Origin: Liolophura sinensis
Lineage: Eukaryota; Mollusca; Polyplacophora; Chitonida; Chitonidae
DNA length: 64,000 bases
Direction: 5' to 3'
Assembly: GCF_032854445.1 (NCBI RefSeq)
Contig: NC_088303.1
Span: forward strand, 28,127,265 to 28,191,264
The notes under the pieces were generated by a model that searched no databases, had not been told where the DNA came from, and was given only the letters and a program-made list of their open reading frames with translations. The position numbers and the translations under genes are program-made. Shown here piece by piece: positions 23,405-36,085 of the stretch; position 1 is the stretch's first letter, and every line of letters begins with the position of its first letter.

Positions 23405-24525
23405 GACATAACGCATTCATATTCAGGTATGACGATGTTCATATTGTGTGGTGAGGAATACATCTTCTGGAGGCTCTCTTTTAAGGTTAATGCGCTGACT
23501 CGGTGTGATTATCAGATCATTGGGCAATGAGGTTTATTGACGAATCCGGCTCGCTGTCAATCCGAACGGGTTTCCGATGTCGGCAAAAATGTGCTACAGT
23601 AGAGACAGCGTTATTCGGAAACCAATCACAGGAGTTGGTCTTGTTCGGGTTGACAGCGAGCCGGGTTCGTGGATTATCGTCCCTGGTCCTGCAATACAGA
23701 ACATTCAGCGGAGAACACTCAGCTTCCGGCCACACATATCTATGTACTCCTTCAATTTCATTATGCTGTCTTCAATCTTGAGAAATAAACTCATTATGTT
23801 CTCATCAACGATGTTTGTCATTGGTAATTTTTTTACCGAACTGAATATATAGACTGAATGAACTGGTTGACGGATTGATTGGTAGTACTCAGCTTGGAAC
23901 CAGATCACAGTTTGAGGGTAGAGATGTATTATAGTCACATTTATGTGTTCAGGCAGTTTCAGTATCGGGAGATTTTGTAAGAGACTTCTTTTGTTTATTT
24001 CATGTAAATGTACTTGATTGAGCTAAATATCGTTTTCATGAAATTTTTACTTACGCGCATGACAGTCGGGTAACTGAGGTTAATGGATGAAGAAAATCAA
24101 AGTGCCTCCCCAGAAAACCACCGCCCTTCACACGGTACCTATAAACCACCCGATTTAAGGCGACATTTCAATCAGCGAGAGCAGCCCATGAGACAGCGTG
24201 GGCCTCCGCCAGATGCATTCCTCACCACGTAACACGAGCATCTTCATACATGAATATGTGAGTGCGTTATTTCATTTCGAGCAATTGTGTTATGTGGATA
24301 ATGATTCAGAACGGACACTGGGCGGTTGATTGGTTGATACTCAGTTTAGAACCAGGCCACAGGGTAGAGGTGTATTTTATATCTGTATTATTCCGGTGAT
24401 TTCAGTAACGGGAGAGTTTTAAAGATATTTATTTTTTTTAATATTACATGTTTGATTGCGTTTAATGCCGTGAAAGTAGGGTAACTAAGATTTATGTGTG
24501 AAGGAAATCAGTTCTGTCTTGTATA
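23405..24525. repeat. inverted terminal copies closing the block
   Basis: 23405-23600 holds short direct fragments of the block's left end. From about 23640 the sequence turns round: 23640-24240 is the reverse complement of about 9400-9990 (for example 'acagcgagccgggttcgtgg' against 'ccacgaatccgactcgctgt'). A second, shorter inverted copy covers 24330-24520 ('gtagggtaactaagatttat'). The arrangement is palindromic around 23.6 kb. Confidence 0.7.
24428..24433 (-). terminator. candidate polyadenylation signal of the SLC17 gene
   Basis: AATAAA on the minus strand lies about 310 bp downstream of the SLC17 stop codon. It lies inside the inverted repeat, so the 3' end of this transcript may have been supplied by repeat DNA. 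Confidence 0.35.
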
Positions 24526-24741
24526 AACTGATTCATAACAGACTGAGTCTCGGAAACAAAAACGCCTGACATGCAGACCTAACATTTCCCATTGAACATC
24601 CTATAGAAAGTTATATACCAGAAAACATATATTCGTTTGAGAACAGATGTAACTCTACTTTTCAGATAATGCCGATTTTCCAGCCAACCTGTCTTTCTGG
24701 TCAAATCAAAACGCTTGCAATCAACAACAGCATACTTTCTT

Positions 24742-27700
24742 TTAAACAAAGTTCTTTTTATTATTACAGCTATCATGTCCGTTTGTCAGCGCTTCAGAGT
24801 CTTTGGCGTTCAAATGTAGTTCTGTATCCGTAGGTTTTGTGAGCAGTGCCCATTCTTGGACATTTCCTCGGACAAGAGTCCCGAATACCAAAGCACCAAG
24901 CATCGCCACGCCTGCGCACAGAAAGAACACCAGCTGCCATTCTTCTTGAGTTTTCTGAAACAAAATATATTTGTTTGACCATGAACATGTATACGATCAA
25001 AGCTATACCTTATATGGTTTTGAAAAAGAAATGCTAAACGAGTAAACTGGCTTTCGATTCAAACGAAAGCTACAAATTGACTGATTGGTGTGTGACTCCG
25101 TGCTCAAGAATTCTTCACATATACGAAAGCGGTCAGGTCATGTTTATGAGTGGTGAAAACCGGAGTGCCGGGAGACCCACTGATCTTTCTCAGGCTTCTG
25201 TCAAACCTCTGGGCATAGTCAAAGCAGAGAGAATGGTATTTTAATATGCAACCTCACTGGTTAAAGACATTCTCCAGCAAGGTCCATTGTTTTATGAAGT
25301 AGACTTGCAACACTTTCAATAGACACATGATAACAAATTGCACCCTGTGAAAGCGGCTTAACGGGGGCCCTAGACTAAGCATATGCGAACACTTTATTCG
25401 AAATTTCTAATCGGTTAATACTGGCTTCTCGTAAGTTTCTGCAGCAAATCCCTTCTTGGCACAAGTAGGCCTCCCAAATAGCCTTCCTAAGGAACCTATA
25501 CGATTTTGTCCCCCAAAAAACGCCTCTTGGCAGGTAATTTAAAGTAACCGCCAATGGAGATGATTGAAACGTGTGAAAAAGGTCTAAAGGTGAGAAAAAT
25601 AATCTGATATATACTCGTGTACTCAATTTATCTGAAAGTCAAATATTTCTTAAAACCTGTTACCGTGTTATTCTAAATCCATGCGTGTGGGGCAAACTCT
25701 CTGAGTCGATGCATTGAACACAACTTGTCATCCGAATGTGCACTACTGTTGCAAAGTCCTCTATTGTGAATTGGAACGCAAGACTTATTATTACCAAAAG
25801 TACTTCCATTTATAGACAATTGCTTGTGTTCCATTCTTGTAGAAATAATAAATGAAGGGTTTAAAGTGAAATGTCTTACATATATGCCGGGCAAAGGTGA
25901 CTACTGTTTGAGGACGACGCAAAAATGAAACCATTAGTTCTATACTAACGCATCAAATTACACAAAAATGTTATTAATCTATTGCATTTTAATCCGTATT
26001 CATCCTTTCCTAAACTTCCACTCTTCCACTCCTACATACAGAGAGATATGCCAACCAGTCCGAGGCGGGCAATTCTAATACCCCCCTTCCACCCGCAAGC
26101 CAACGTTTTACTTTTTCATCCAGACTGTAACTTGCTATTCAGACAACACTTATGCACCTTTTTTGGAAGAGTACAACTTGGCTAGTCCTTCACAAGTGCA
26201 AGTCTTGTCAAGATGCCATCAATCATATCACATGTCGACATGCTTTATGGTGACTGTCCGTACTATGCCTCCTAGGCTAAAGAATCAACATGTGTGTGTG
26301 TTAGAATTGACAGTATTCTGATCTCAATAAGCGGGCGACAAGTTATTTCCCGCAATTCCTCATTATGGTGTTGCCTATTTGTAGACAACATCATCATCGC
26401 TTCAATAGCTAGTCAGACTGGACGGAGTACAGACAGCCAGTGGCATGCTTATTTTTATGTTCATCTGTCAATGCTTGTAAGTGGTCTACCATATAAATAA
26501 ATCAAGGCCTGGGTTTGCCTGGTTATAAATACTTACGTTTGGAGTAAGCGCTCCACTCACTAAGGGTGTGACCATACCCGGGATTGTCGCCACTGTGTTA
26601 GTGATACCGTACAACTCTCCAGCGAATCTGTCAAGGTAAAGGTAATGTTGAACCAGCAAGAAAACACCAGGCTCCAGTGCTCGTTTTAATCAGGCAACTT
26701 GAGACAAGTAATAAATTGCAGGTGATTAAGAAAGACAAACCGAGAACAAGAAAGAACTCAAATTATTGTAGGTACATTGTTCTGCAGTAAGGAATCAGTG
26801 ATTTTTTTTTTTTTTTTTTTTTTTTGATTGGTGCTTTACGCCGTACTCAAGAATATTTCACTTATACGACGGCGGCCAGCATTATGGTGGGTGGAAACCG
26901 GGCAGAGCCCGGCGGAAACCCACGACCATCCGCAGGTTGCTGGCAGACCTTCCCACGTACGGCCGGAGAGGAAGCCAGCATGAGCTGGTCTTGAACTCAC
27001 AGCGACCGCATTGGTGAGAGGCTTCTGGGTCACTACGCTGCGCTAGCGCGCTAACCGACTGAGCCACGGAGGCCCCAGGAATCAGTGAACAATTTGTAAA
27101 CTTCCAAGAGCAAAACATTTTTTTTTGTAGTTTTGTTTGAATATTACGTCTTAAGACGTTTGAGAAACAAGGACCCAGGTTTCTATTTTCTACGGTTTTC
27201 GAGTACCTTCTGAGTTTCGCGTTTACAACGTCCAAATTGTGCACTTATTCGCTTGTTTGCTAAATATTATCTTATACATTTTGATGCATAAAACATTGAA
27301 CATGTGCTTACGGAAAAATCTATCAGCCATAATCAGTTTTTTTATCGTTTCCAAAGACATGTTGATGCCCTTAAGGAATATATTGGCAAATTTCATTGTT
27401 TTTGTTTTGCAGAGTGAGAAATGACCAGTTTCAGCCTCTTGGGAATGACGTTAATCAACGAGACATTTCAGCACGCACATTTTAAAGGGTACTTTTTTTG
27501 GAGATAAAAACGACAGAAGAGTAAGAGGAATTAGAATTGTATTGATTTTAGTTGGTATACCGAAGACTTTCAGTTCAAAAATCCTCTCCAGCATTGTCAC
27601 GAGTTAATTTTTTGGACTTCTATGCCAAGCGCATTTTGATGATTGTTAAGAGACTATCGCGTCGACTAGGCGACAAGGTGTTAGTGATAGCTCGTCTTGC

Positions 27701-30700
27701 TTTCTGGCAGGCTGAAATGGACATAACCATTCATCATGATCATCGATGTCAACATCATCATCATCGCCGTATGCAGTCATTATTAGTTTTATCAACTGTT
27801 TCCTGACTTTTGCGTTTGCCTGAAGTGATTTTACCTTGGTCCAAAGTCGACATGATTTGCCATGTATCCACCCCTTTCGAGCCCCTTGAAGGTAACAGCC
27901 AATGAGAGGAAGACAACAGCCAACATACGGTTTTCACACTGCACAAATCCAGTGGCTACTAAGAAAACAGCTGCGCCAACGAAAGCTAAGAAGAAAATAA
28001 AAGCGATATTATATGCAAGGCACTCCTCCCTTAGCGAAGTATAATAAAACAGACACAGAGATACGACAAAGGGAAAAGAAGGCTCAATGTGAAAGAATTT
28101 CCAGTCATATTCTTATTCTAGCCTGAAATAGGTAATGATAATCAATTTAGGTAATGACAGTCAAACCTGTGACTTGCATAACTCGTCTAGTTGACCTCGT
28201 CGTGAGAATTTTCTGTTCTCGGAGAAAATCGGCAACTTGTCCGGAAAGTACCGAAGATATGAATTGACAAACATAAGGCACGGCGGAAAGGAAGCCATTC
28301 TGAAAACAGAAAAGACAACATCATGTCATTTGTATGTGTTTTCACACTGCTTTTTTTCTCATCCGATTTAATTATCATTTTTTGAAATACAAAATGTGAG
28401 TTCATGTCCAGCTCATGCTGACTTTTTCTCCGGCCATACGTGAGAAGGTTTTCCAGCATCCTGCGGATGGTTTTCGGTTTCCCCCGGGGCTTTGTACGCT
28501 TTCCTCCCATCATAATGCTGGCCGCCGTCATATAACTGAAATATTCTTGAGTATGGCGTACATATCTTTTCCACGAAGTCGGGTATAGAATGACTTTTAT
28601 ATATTACGGGTGTTAAACACAAACTTTTTGCGTGAAGCCCAGTGTCTGATGAATGCTGTAAGCTCAAATTTTCAAATGCTCTCAACAGGATGATTTGTTT
28701 TGTTTATAAGATTCATACATTACATTATGTGATCGACTACAAGCAGACCTTGGAGAACGCATCACAACTGGACAAATATAGCCGACCATTCGGCCACAAA
28801 TCAATTCTCATTATTTGCTTGTTATCTGTCGAGTTTCAATTGATTTCTGCCTAAAATACTTACATAATATCTAATTTGACCTGTTTTAATGCCGAGTACA
28901 CTGGTCTTACCGGTGTTGTGTTGAGCTTCATCTGTTTAACGTTGTTTTATCTCTTTTGTGTTGACTATTAACTGTTTAATTTTGAGTTATAACTATTTTG
29001 TGTTGAATTTTACCGGTTTTATGTCGAGTTGTACGTGTTTAAACTTGAGTCTTACCTGATTTGGGTCGAGTTTTACCTGTTGCATCTTGAATTTATCTGT
29101 CATAATATTGAGTTTTCTGTTTAGGGTTAAAGTTCATCTGTCATAATATTGAGCTTTTCTTGAGCTTTAACTGTTTCATCTTAAGTTTTGTCTGTTATAA
29201 TCCTGCTGTTTATGTATAGTGTTGAGTTTTTACCTGTTTTATATCAAACTTGAGCACCTCCTTCATGTAGGTGGGCAGGGCGGTGAGCAAGGTGTAGTTA
29301 GTCCAGTTATTACAGAAGTGAGCTGTCACACAGGCCCAGAGTGCTGGCGACTTCAACATGGCTAGCCACGGAGTGCGGCGCCGACGGTCCTGCTCGTTAT
29401 AACGGTTAAACCATTATTACTGAATGATGAACAAATCATCACATTATATAGATTGATTGACTGTTGTTAACCATCACACTCAAGAGTATTTAACATATAT
29501 ACGATTGCTGTTAGTTTCAGGAATATGTGGGACTTTGAGAGTCTGGTGTAAGGCACTGACCCTAGAGAAGTTACTAACAACCTTCCTAAACGACGTTAAA
29601 CCCCAAGCATACAAACATACATACATACAACCTTTCTCACATGCGATGTACAGATATGCGCCTCACATTGGTGGAAGATAAGTGGACATCAGCGAACGTT
29701 TGACTGCGACCACATGTGTGGCGTCGACTGCTGATTTTCACCAAAGACAGTGAGAGATTGGAAATCAATTGTAGAAAACAACACACAAAGTAAACCCCTA
29801 GAAACAATACCTGGCACATGCAAACTAATAGGTAAAGGCTCGAAAAATGAAATATGAAATACTCTAAAGCAAGAATGTTATTCTTTGTCAACGAATTTCA
29901 ATATTTATTCAATTTATTTATTTTCTCTGGTGCAGCGACGTTCTGTGGAAACTAAGGCCACTATTAGGCAGGCGTCTGGCGTGAAGTGGAGGGAACCGGA
30001 ATCAGTTTCAACTAGGTTGTACTAATATCCTTGGGTCTAACCAGCATATTTGGTTTTCTTTGGCAAAACATTGCAGGTGATCACCAATGGTGCATTAAAG
30101 CTCAATCAAAATAGGTATAGGTGTTGAATAAACCACTTTGTCATCGAATTTTCAACAGAGTGTGCCATGACGAAAAGCTTTATAGTTTTCAACTTGTTTC
30201 GTACCTTAGTTTATTGAGTTTAATCTCCTCAGTCAATATTAACATCTCATTCATAAACTTACACTAATGGCCGCATTATCGCCAATCGCTTCCTCGATGT
30301 AATCACGCTCTATCTCGCTTATTCTCGGATGATCCCGAGGCGTGTCATAAACTAAGTAGATCCAGAGGAATAACCATATTAAGGATGCCGCACCTAGAGA
30401 GAAATATAGATGTGAATTAATGCAGAGGAAAGTAAAAACGTATTTCAAAAACAGATCAACAGATCTAGGCAAAAGCACAAATAATTACACTGTTACCGAG
30501 CATTGATTAATTTAGCGAAGATGGACATAAACATACTAGGTGAAACATCGTCTAAATCATTCATTTGTCATGTTACAAGATTCAATGTCATAGAACACAC
30601 ACGTAAACAAACAAAATTCCAAGACGTATACATGTCTATCGAACTCCTTTCCAGAGATCTGCCAGCAGCCTGGTTTCCTCACACAATAAAACTGGTGGTC

Positions 30701-33700
30701 ATCGTGCAAGTGAAATGTTCGCCAAAACCAATCAAATGAATAAATCAATCATGATTAAACTGCTGATCTGAAGATGGTCAAATTAGTGATCTGTTGGTCA
30801 TGCTTACGGTCTTCTCCAGTATCATAAATAAGTCGAATACGCGATGCAAAACAACGCTTTGGGGGAATCTTCTTCAGGAATATAACACAACATAATCACG
30901 GGAAATCACAACGATTCCATTTTCATAAACCTTACCAAATATGTAGAAGATTGATCCCCATCCATTATCGAACCCATTTGCACACAGCAAGCCTGAGAAA
31001 GCCAAGGTTAAGATATTCCCCAGAGACGAACCTTGAAGAAGAAAATTAATCCACAGCGATTTTGGTTAATGCAGTTCCTAAGTGGGCTGTGCCCAATACC
31101 GCTTTCATTTTATTTATTTGTTTATTGGATTAGTGTTTTACGCTGCACTCAAGAATATTTCTCTTATATTATCACGGCCAGCATTATGGTGGAAGGAAAC
31201 GTTGCAGAGCCCGGGGGAAACCAACTACCATCCGCACGTTACTGTCAGGCCTTTCCACGTACGACCAAAGAGGAAGCCAGTCTGAGCTGGACTTGAACTC
31301 ACAGCGCATTGGTGAGAAACTCCTGAGCCATCGCGTCGCGCTGGCACGCTAACCACCTCGGCCACGGAGCCCTTCCACTCTCACTTAGTCGAGCGGTAAA
31401 TACGGTAACCATACTTTATAGATATGGCGTTTCTCACTTGCAAGATTCCATAGATCATCTTTCTGTGAATCCACGTCATACACGAATGAACGTCATGTTA
31501 AATGTGTCCGTTCATTTATCTGATGCGATCCCCAAAAAGATTCTGCATCTGTATCGATGTGAAATCTATGGCAATATTTGTGACAAACTTCAGCAATGAC
31601 ATTGTGTATTTTCGCTTTGCGTCAAATCATTAGGAACAAATGTGGAAAAGGCGTAAAAGTGCTGTTTGAGTAAGATCTTCCGCGTAGATTTTACCAAAAA
31701 AGGCATGTATACTCAAAGAATTGTCAATATTTCCCCGCCAAAAGTATACAAAATGTCATGAGTAGATACAAACATGCACCTCGACTAATGTTTTTTTTTT
31801 GTCCACTCCAACATCTGAGCAACTCCTATATTTCTGTTTTATGAGAGAAATCAGACTTTCAAACCGGCCATATATACACTGCATGCGAACTGCAGTCAGA
31901 TTCTTCTGCATCGCCGTGGTTATTTATTTACATGATGAATTGTTAACGTCATACTCAAGACGTGTTCGCTCATACGATATGGAGCATGGCAGGTCTGGCC
32001 TTAGCAAACCACTGACCCATGGCGAGTAACTGACGAATACATCCACACGTGAAATAGGCCTAAGCCATATTGGTGCATAGGAAGCCGTATCCAGGTCAGA
32101 TATAGCAATTATATCATCGCTTTCCTGTTTTTAAAGAACTGATATTCCATGATATATATTCTGGTAAACCTGACAGTCACGGTTTTGATTGGCTCAAGTG
32201 GTCTACCTCTTTTCTCTTACCTGAATAACACAGAGCCATCAGCTTGCTTCTCTCTAACGGCGGAGCCCAGCGACCCCACAGACAGTGCATGGCAGGAAAA
32301 GAAACCCCCTGTTCAAGGAAAATACACAGATGCGAAAAAACAAACAAAGAGACAAAGAATTTCGTATGGAAAACTTTCCTCTAGAGGAGACAACAAATCA
32401 TGGCGCTCAAGCAGAGCTGGTGTACTTTCCAAAAGAAAAATTCTTCGTGAGTATACTAGCCTAAGAGTCGATTCAGGCAAGGAAGACCACTGTAATCACG
32501 AGCCTTTTTATCAGGGGAAGATAACTCTCAATGTACAAAAAGCAACCACGCAGTACGTCACAGCTGGAAATTCTGATTGGCTTGTATGTATGCACATGTA
32601 GGGTTTCTTACGTTAATGAAAAATACGACCTGTGAGCGCAAGTCATGTGGCAGTCATCCAGTGAGACGCCTTCGATTTTACTCAACAGAGGTAAAGTTCA
32701 CGAACTAACGACACTCTTGAAATGGTCGATGAAAAGTAAAGCAAATCTTTGAAAACCTGACTACAAAAATGCATCAATGGCTGTTTTATGTACATTGGAG
32801 TAAATTCAGAGTTTATACGCAGTAATGTGCAATACAGATTAATGTTGAATCACGGACTTACTGAAGTAAGTCCAGCAACAATCCGCAAGAAAAACACGAG
32901 ATTGACGTTGATTCTCGCACACACAGGAACGAGAACTGTGGAGAGAATACAGAGGAACATTCCAACGCCAAGGACTTTCCGACAGCCGACCTTCCGTGCT
33001 AACCAGCCACCTGGTATAGGGGTGACGATGTAACCATAGAAAAATGCTGCCAAGAGCCGGGACTGAAGCCGCTTATCCCAATCAAACTCCCCTCTCTGCA
33101 GAATAAAAGAGGTGAATATAGGCAAATAAAGATTGAACTTTTCATTTCGAGATCATGTTGGATGAAATCGTCTACATATTTCCAGAAGCAAACCATAGGT
33201 CCCTTATATAGATCTAAAATTATTCTTTGAAATACAACTGGCAGTTTTCTCAAAGATTTACATACTGCCCGACGAAACAGTGTCTATTCTGAAGAGATGC
33301 GATTTTGTGAAAGTGCTGCAAAAATAAACTGAAAACAGCTAATGGTGGCTCGGGTCAGTGATGCGACGAATCGAATCTGGTTTGGTTCAAAGTGCCCGCC
33401 CACCTGATGACGGTCGCTTTTTTCGAAGACGTGGCCGGCACCTGACCAATCAGGTGCTCATTTACAAAAGTAGCCATGAGCGAACTTTCTGGTCCATCAA
33501 ACTTCGCGTTAAGCTTTCAAAATCGGTTGAATGTGTAGGCCTATGTATTTCAGTGACTAAATGCAATACAAAATATATATGTATTCCATGAAGAATCATT
33601 CCCAATACATAGCGCGTCTTACATTTGGAGTAGTTTGCGTTTCCATTTCCGCTATGCAGCTTTCCGAGGAATTTGAGTATTCTACCAAACTGCCATTAAT

Positions 33701-34464
33701 AGCTTCACTCCAGCTTCCAGTTCCCGTAGAAGTGTTGGTCACCTTCACCATACATACGATGGCCAGACTGAGATTTATCCGAAACGCGTACACAAAAATG
33801 AAACCCAGAAAGCCGACGAATGAGATGGCCCATCTGTAAGAACAGTACCCCGGCACTGTCAAAGTAAACACATCTCATGAAAGTTAAACAGCAAAGAAAT
33901 TAACGGGCTATTGTCAGAATAACGATTCGTATTCCTCAAGTTGGCACATTCAAAGCAGTATTTATTGACTTGTATTAGAAAAATAATTTAGTTTTCGATT
34001 CAGCAAGAAATAAATACAGCATGTAAATATGTAACAGCTACGTGTAACAGCATAAACCTGATTTTGTTAGACCTAACCCCGTTAATTGTATATAAACTTA
34101 ACAGACATTAAAAGAACAGATTACGTTTAAACAAAGTGTGCTTCATTTCAAATAAGGCGGTCATGATTTTATTTACATTGGTTTTAAAGTGAATAAAATG
34201 GAAACAGGTTTTACGGTGGACGTTTTGGACTATATATTTATTTATCTGATTCGTATTTTGCGCCGTACTCAAGAATACTTCGCTTACACGACGGCGGCCA
34301 GCATTATGGGTGGAATAAACCGGGCAGAGCCTTCCCACGTACGGCCGGAGATGGTACATATATAGACACTGCAGAAAGTGACGTCATCGATTTCTTTTCA
34401 ACAGATGAAGATGCACTGGTTCCTATATTTCTCCGTTCAACATGAACATACACGTTGTATTGGG

Positions 34465-34545
<81 letters not shown>

Positions 34546-35131
34546 GTATTAAATGCGGTAATAAAAGACTAAAAAGAATATCTGACCTCACTATCCTTCA
34601 GTCTATCCAATATGGTCAAAATAATCCACCGCATAAAACCTCAGCGTTTTAGTTTCCTTCATTTTATTTATTAAAAAAAAAAAAAAAGAATGTCAAAACC
34701 CCCATTAAAACCATACTTGGTTTTCTTTTAACATGTACATAGACTAGTTTATAAATTTGTGACAAAAACCCGGTCAAAATTAAAAACCGATAGGTTGCAT
34801 ATTTAGAATAGTGCATTAACCATGTAATACACAGATCATTTCACACTACATTGACATTCTGTAATCATAAATTTGGGTTAAACTTTGTCAATTTTCCTCT
34901 CTTTCGGGGCACTGGCAGGTGGGGGGCCAGGTAGGTTGTGTAACTTACATAGACAAAAATAAATTTGTCACACATCGCGGTTTACCCATTCTTACTTTGC
35001 AGAGGTACATGGTTGCGGTGAGCTTGCGGGCAATATAGCCTTTGCTCACTGTCATTTCTTTGTCACTTACCCCTAGGCTTTGTCTCCTCAGCAGCGATTG
35101 TCTCGGTCATGGTCGATTGGGATTTAGGCAT
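24742..35131 (-). CDS. SLC17-family (sialin/vesicular anion) transporter
   Basis: This is a complete gene of 11 coding exons: 35071-35131, 33623-33855, 32862-33095, 32221-32308, 30936-31031, 30263-30393, 29234-29389, 28167-28299, 27835-27985, 26537-26627 and 24742-24954. All phases agree, giving 1587 bp and 528 residues. It is a 12-span major facilitator: TM1 [19 protein letters not shown], with a luminal loop containing NTS, NGS and NSS glycosylation sites. [17 protein letters not shown] and the family hallmark [20 protein letters not shown] follow, then [59 protein letters not shown] and [20 protein letters not shown]. Relatives move sialic acid, glutamate, urate or phosphate across lysosomal, synaptic-vesicle or plasma membranes; the substrate cannot be fixed here. 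ATG 35129-35131 is the only start in exon 1. Length and order match the family. Confidence 0.93.
26802..27076 (-). mobile_element. SINE family A, full length with target duplication
   Basis: The element reads on the minus strand from 'ggggcctccgtggctcagtc' (tRNA-like head with A box 'ggttagcgcgctagcgc') to a tail that begins as poly(T) on the plus strand. The 12-bp flank 'aggaatcagtga' occurs at 26790-26801 and again at 27077-27088, a perfect target-site duplication. It sits in an SLC17 intron. Confidence 0.95.
28395..28566 (+). mobile_element. SINE family A, partial
   Basis: It begins in the B-box region 'gagttcatgtccagctcatg' and runs to 'ttcttgagtatggcgta'; the head and the A-rich tail are missing. 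It is in an SLC17 intron. Confidence 0.85.
28912..29247. repeat. 21-bp minisatellite including exon 7 donor of SLC17
   Basis: About 16 degenerate units with consensus 'ttgagttttacctgtttta' on the plus strand fill the start of an SLC17 intron. The last unit (29224-29247) is the 3' end of exon 29234-29389 plus its GTAAAA donor. Several inner units keep the donor-like 'ttacctg' or 'ttaccgg'. The array therefore seems to have grown from the exon edge into the intron. Confidence 0.8.
29450..29745. repeat. dispersed repeat R2
   Basis: Contains 'gactgttgttaaccatcaca', a run of 'catacatacataca' and 'cattggtggaagataagtgg', shared with the copy at 60647-60905. It is in an SLC17 intron. Confidence 0.5.
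31110..31372 (-). mobile_element. SINE family A, near full length
   Basis: Plus-strand reading: 'gtgttttacgctgcactcaa', 'ggccagcattatggtggaag', 'ccatccgcacgttactgtca', and the tRNA-like head in reverse, 'cgctaaccacctcggccacg'. It lies in an SLC17 intron with no clear target duplication. Confidence 0.85.
31915..32095. repeat. dispersed repeat R2-type fragment
   Basis: Contains 'gttaacgtcatactcaagac', 'aaaccactgacccatgg' and 'ctgacgaatacatccacacg', the block shared with 14908-15185 and 60647-60905. Confidence 0.45.
34228..34352 (-). mobile_element. SINE family A, internally deleted
   Basis: Plus-strand reading: 'gcgccgtactcaagaatact', 'acgacggcggccagcattat', 'ccgggcagagc', joined directly to 'cttcccacgtacggccggag'. 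About 35 bp of the body is missing. Confidence 0.8.
34469..34543. repeat. (TA)n microsatellite
   Basis: About 37 uninterrupted TA units in an SLC17 intron. The open frames of alternating Tyr-Ile across it are artefacts. Confidence 0.98.
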
Positions 35132-36004
35132 ACTGAAAGAGACAGGACCCTATTATTCATGCCTCAGTATGGTGTAGTATATAGACCAGCATGTTTGCAA
35201 TATGAGCTCCACAGTTTGCGTGAGACACGAGTCGCTATCGTCTTAATAGGCTACCTCGACAACAAGTCCGAGAGTGACAGGGCAGATTTTCACCTGGAAA
35301 AGAATGCCGATGCACCCTGAGTACGCCCGGCTTTTCCACCCTACACTGAGTCGCTGCAGCTATAGGCGGCCTCATATGCCCTGCGTATGTAACGGACCGA
35401 CTTGATGTTGCACCTTGACTTTGTACACCCGTGTATGTAGAGCCAGGTATTTTACACCTGTATGTCTCCACTGACCACTGACCAGCCCTGTATATGGATG
35501 TGAGTAGTCAGTCTAAGCTGCAGAATTATTCCCCTGCACCCAGATCTATATAGTGACAGCAAAACACGCTCTCCACGCGGCGGCCACACACGCCCTTCTT
35601 ATAAGTAGGTCAACCACGCCGTCTGGTTGTCAAGTGCAAATAGGTGGCATAGTTTTCGATTACTGGCTACACTAGCTCCGTTTCATTCGTGCTTGCATAC
35701 ACATATCATTTAAAAGCGCCCAACCATACCGAAAGAAGGACGAAATGACGACGGAATGGAATAATAACGACACCGAGTTACAATAACCCCAGGACACAGG
35801 AGGGAACCCACCTCAATATTCCCGAACTTTGGTTAAATTTACTTTGTAATGACACTACAATTAGAGTATCTGGGGTCACAGGTTCAAACCCGATTGTTGC
35901 TGGTTCGGCACAAGCTCAACATGTGCATTTTTCTTGGTTGACTTTCATACAGAGAGTATTGACAAGTCTTAATTCTTCTCATTATTTTCAGAGGATGAAC
36001 TGAG

Positions 36005-36085
36005 GCCGAGTGATTAAGGCGATTGAGTATCAATTTGTGGGTCATCCAAGATATGGGTTCATTTCCATTTCCGGACAGAATTTTG
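36005..36085 (+). mobile_element. tRNA-like SINE head or tRNA pseudogene
   Basis: 'ggccgagtgattaaggcgat' matches a Leu/Ser-type tRNA A-box region, and 'gatatgggttcatttcc' matches a B box. The stem ends do not pair convincingly, so this is a SINE fragment or pseudo-tRNA rather than a gene. Confidence 0.5.

Noticed and set aside
26990..27076. tRNA gene in the minus-strand head of the SINE
   Set aside because: A and B boxes are present but the acceptor stem does not pair, and the sequence continues into the conserved SINE body; the same applies to the heads at 9003, 38902, 44437 and 44802.
32149..32601. 150-codon plus-strand open frame
   Set aside because: It is antisense to the SLC17 exon 32221-32308, whose minus-strand product [20 protein letters not shown] is unmistakable.
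34455..34652. Tyr-Ile repeat proteins across the TA tract
   Set aside because: Pure microsatellite artefact on both strands.
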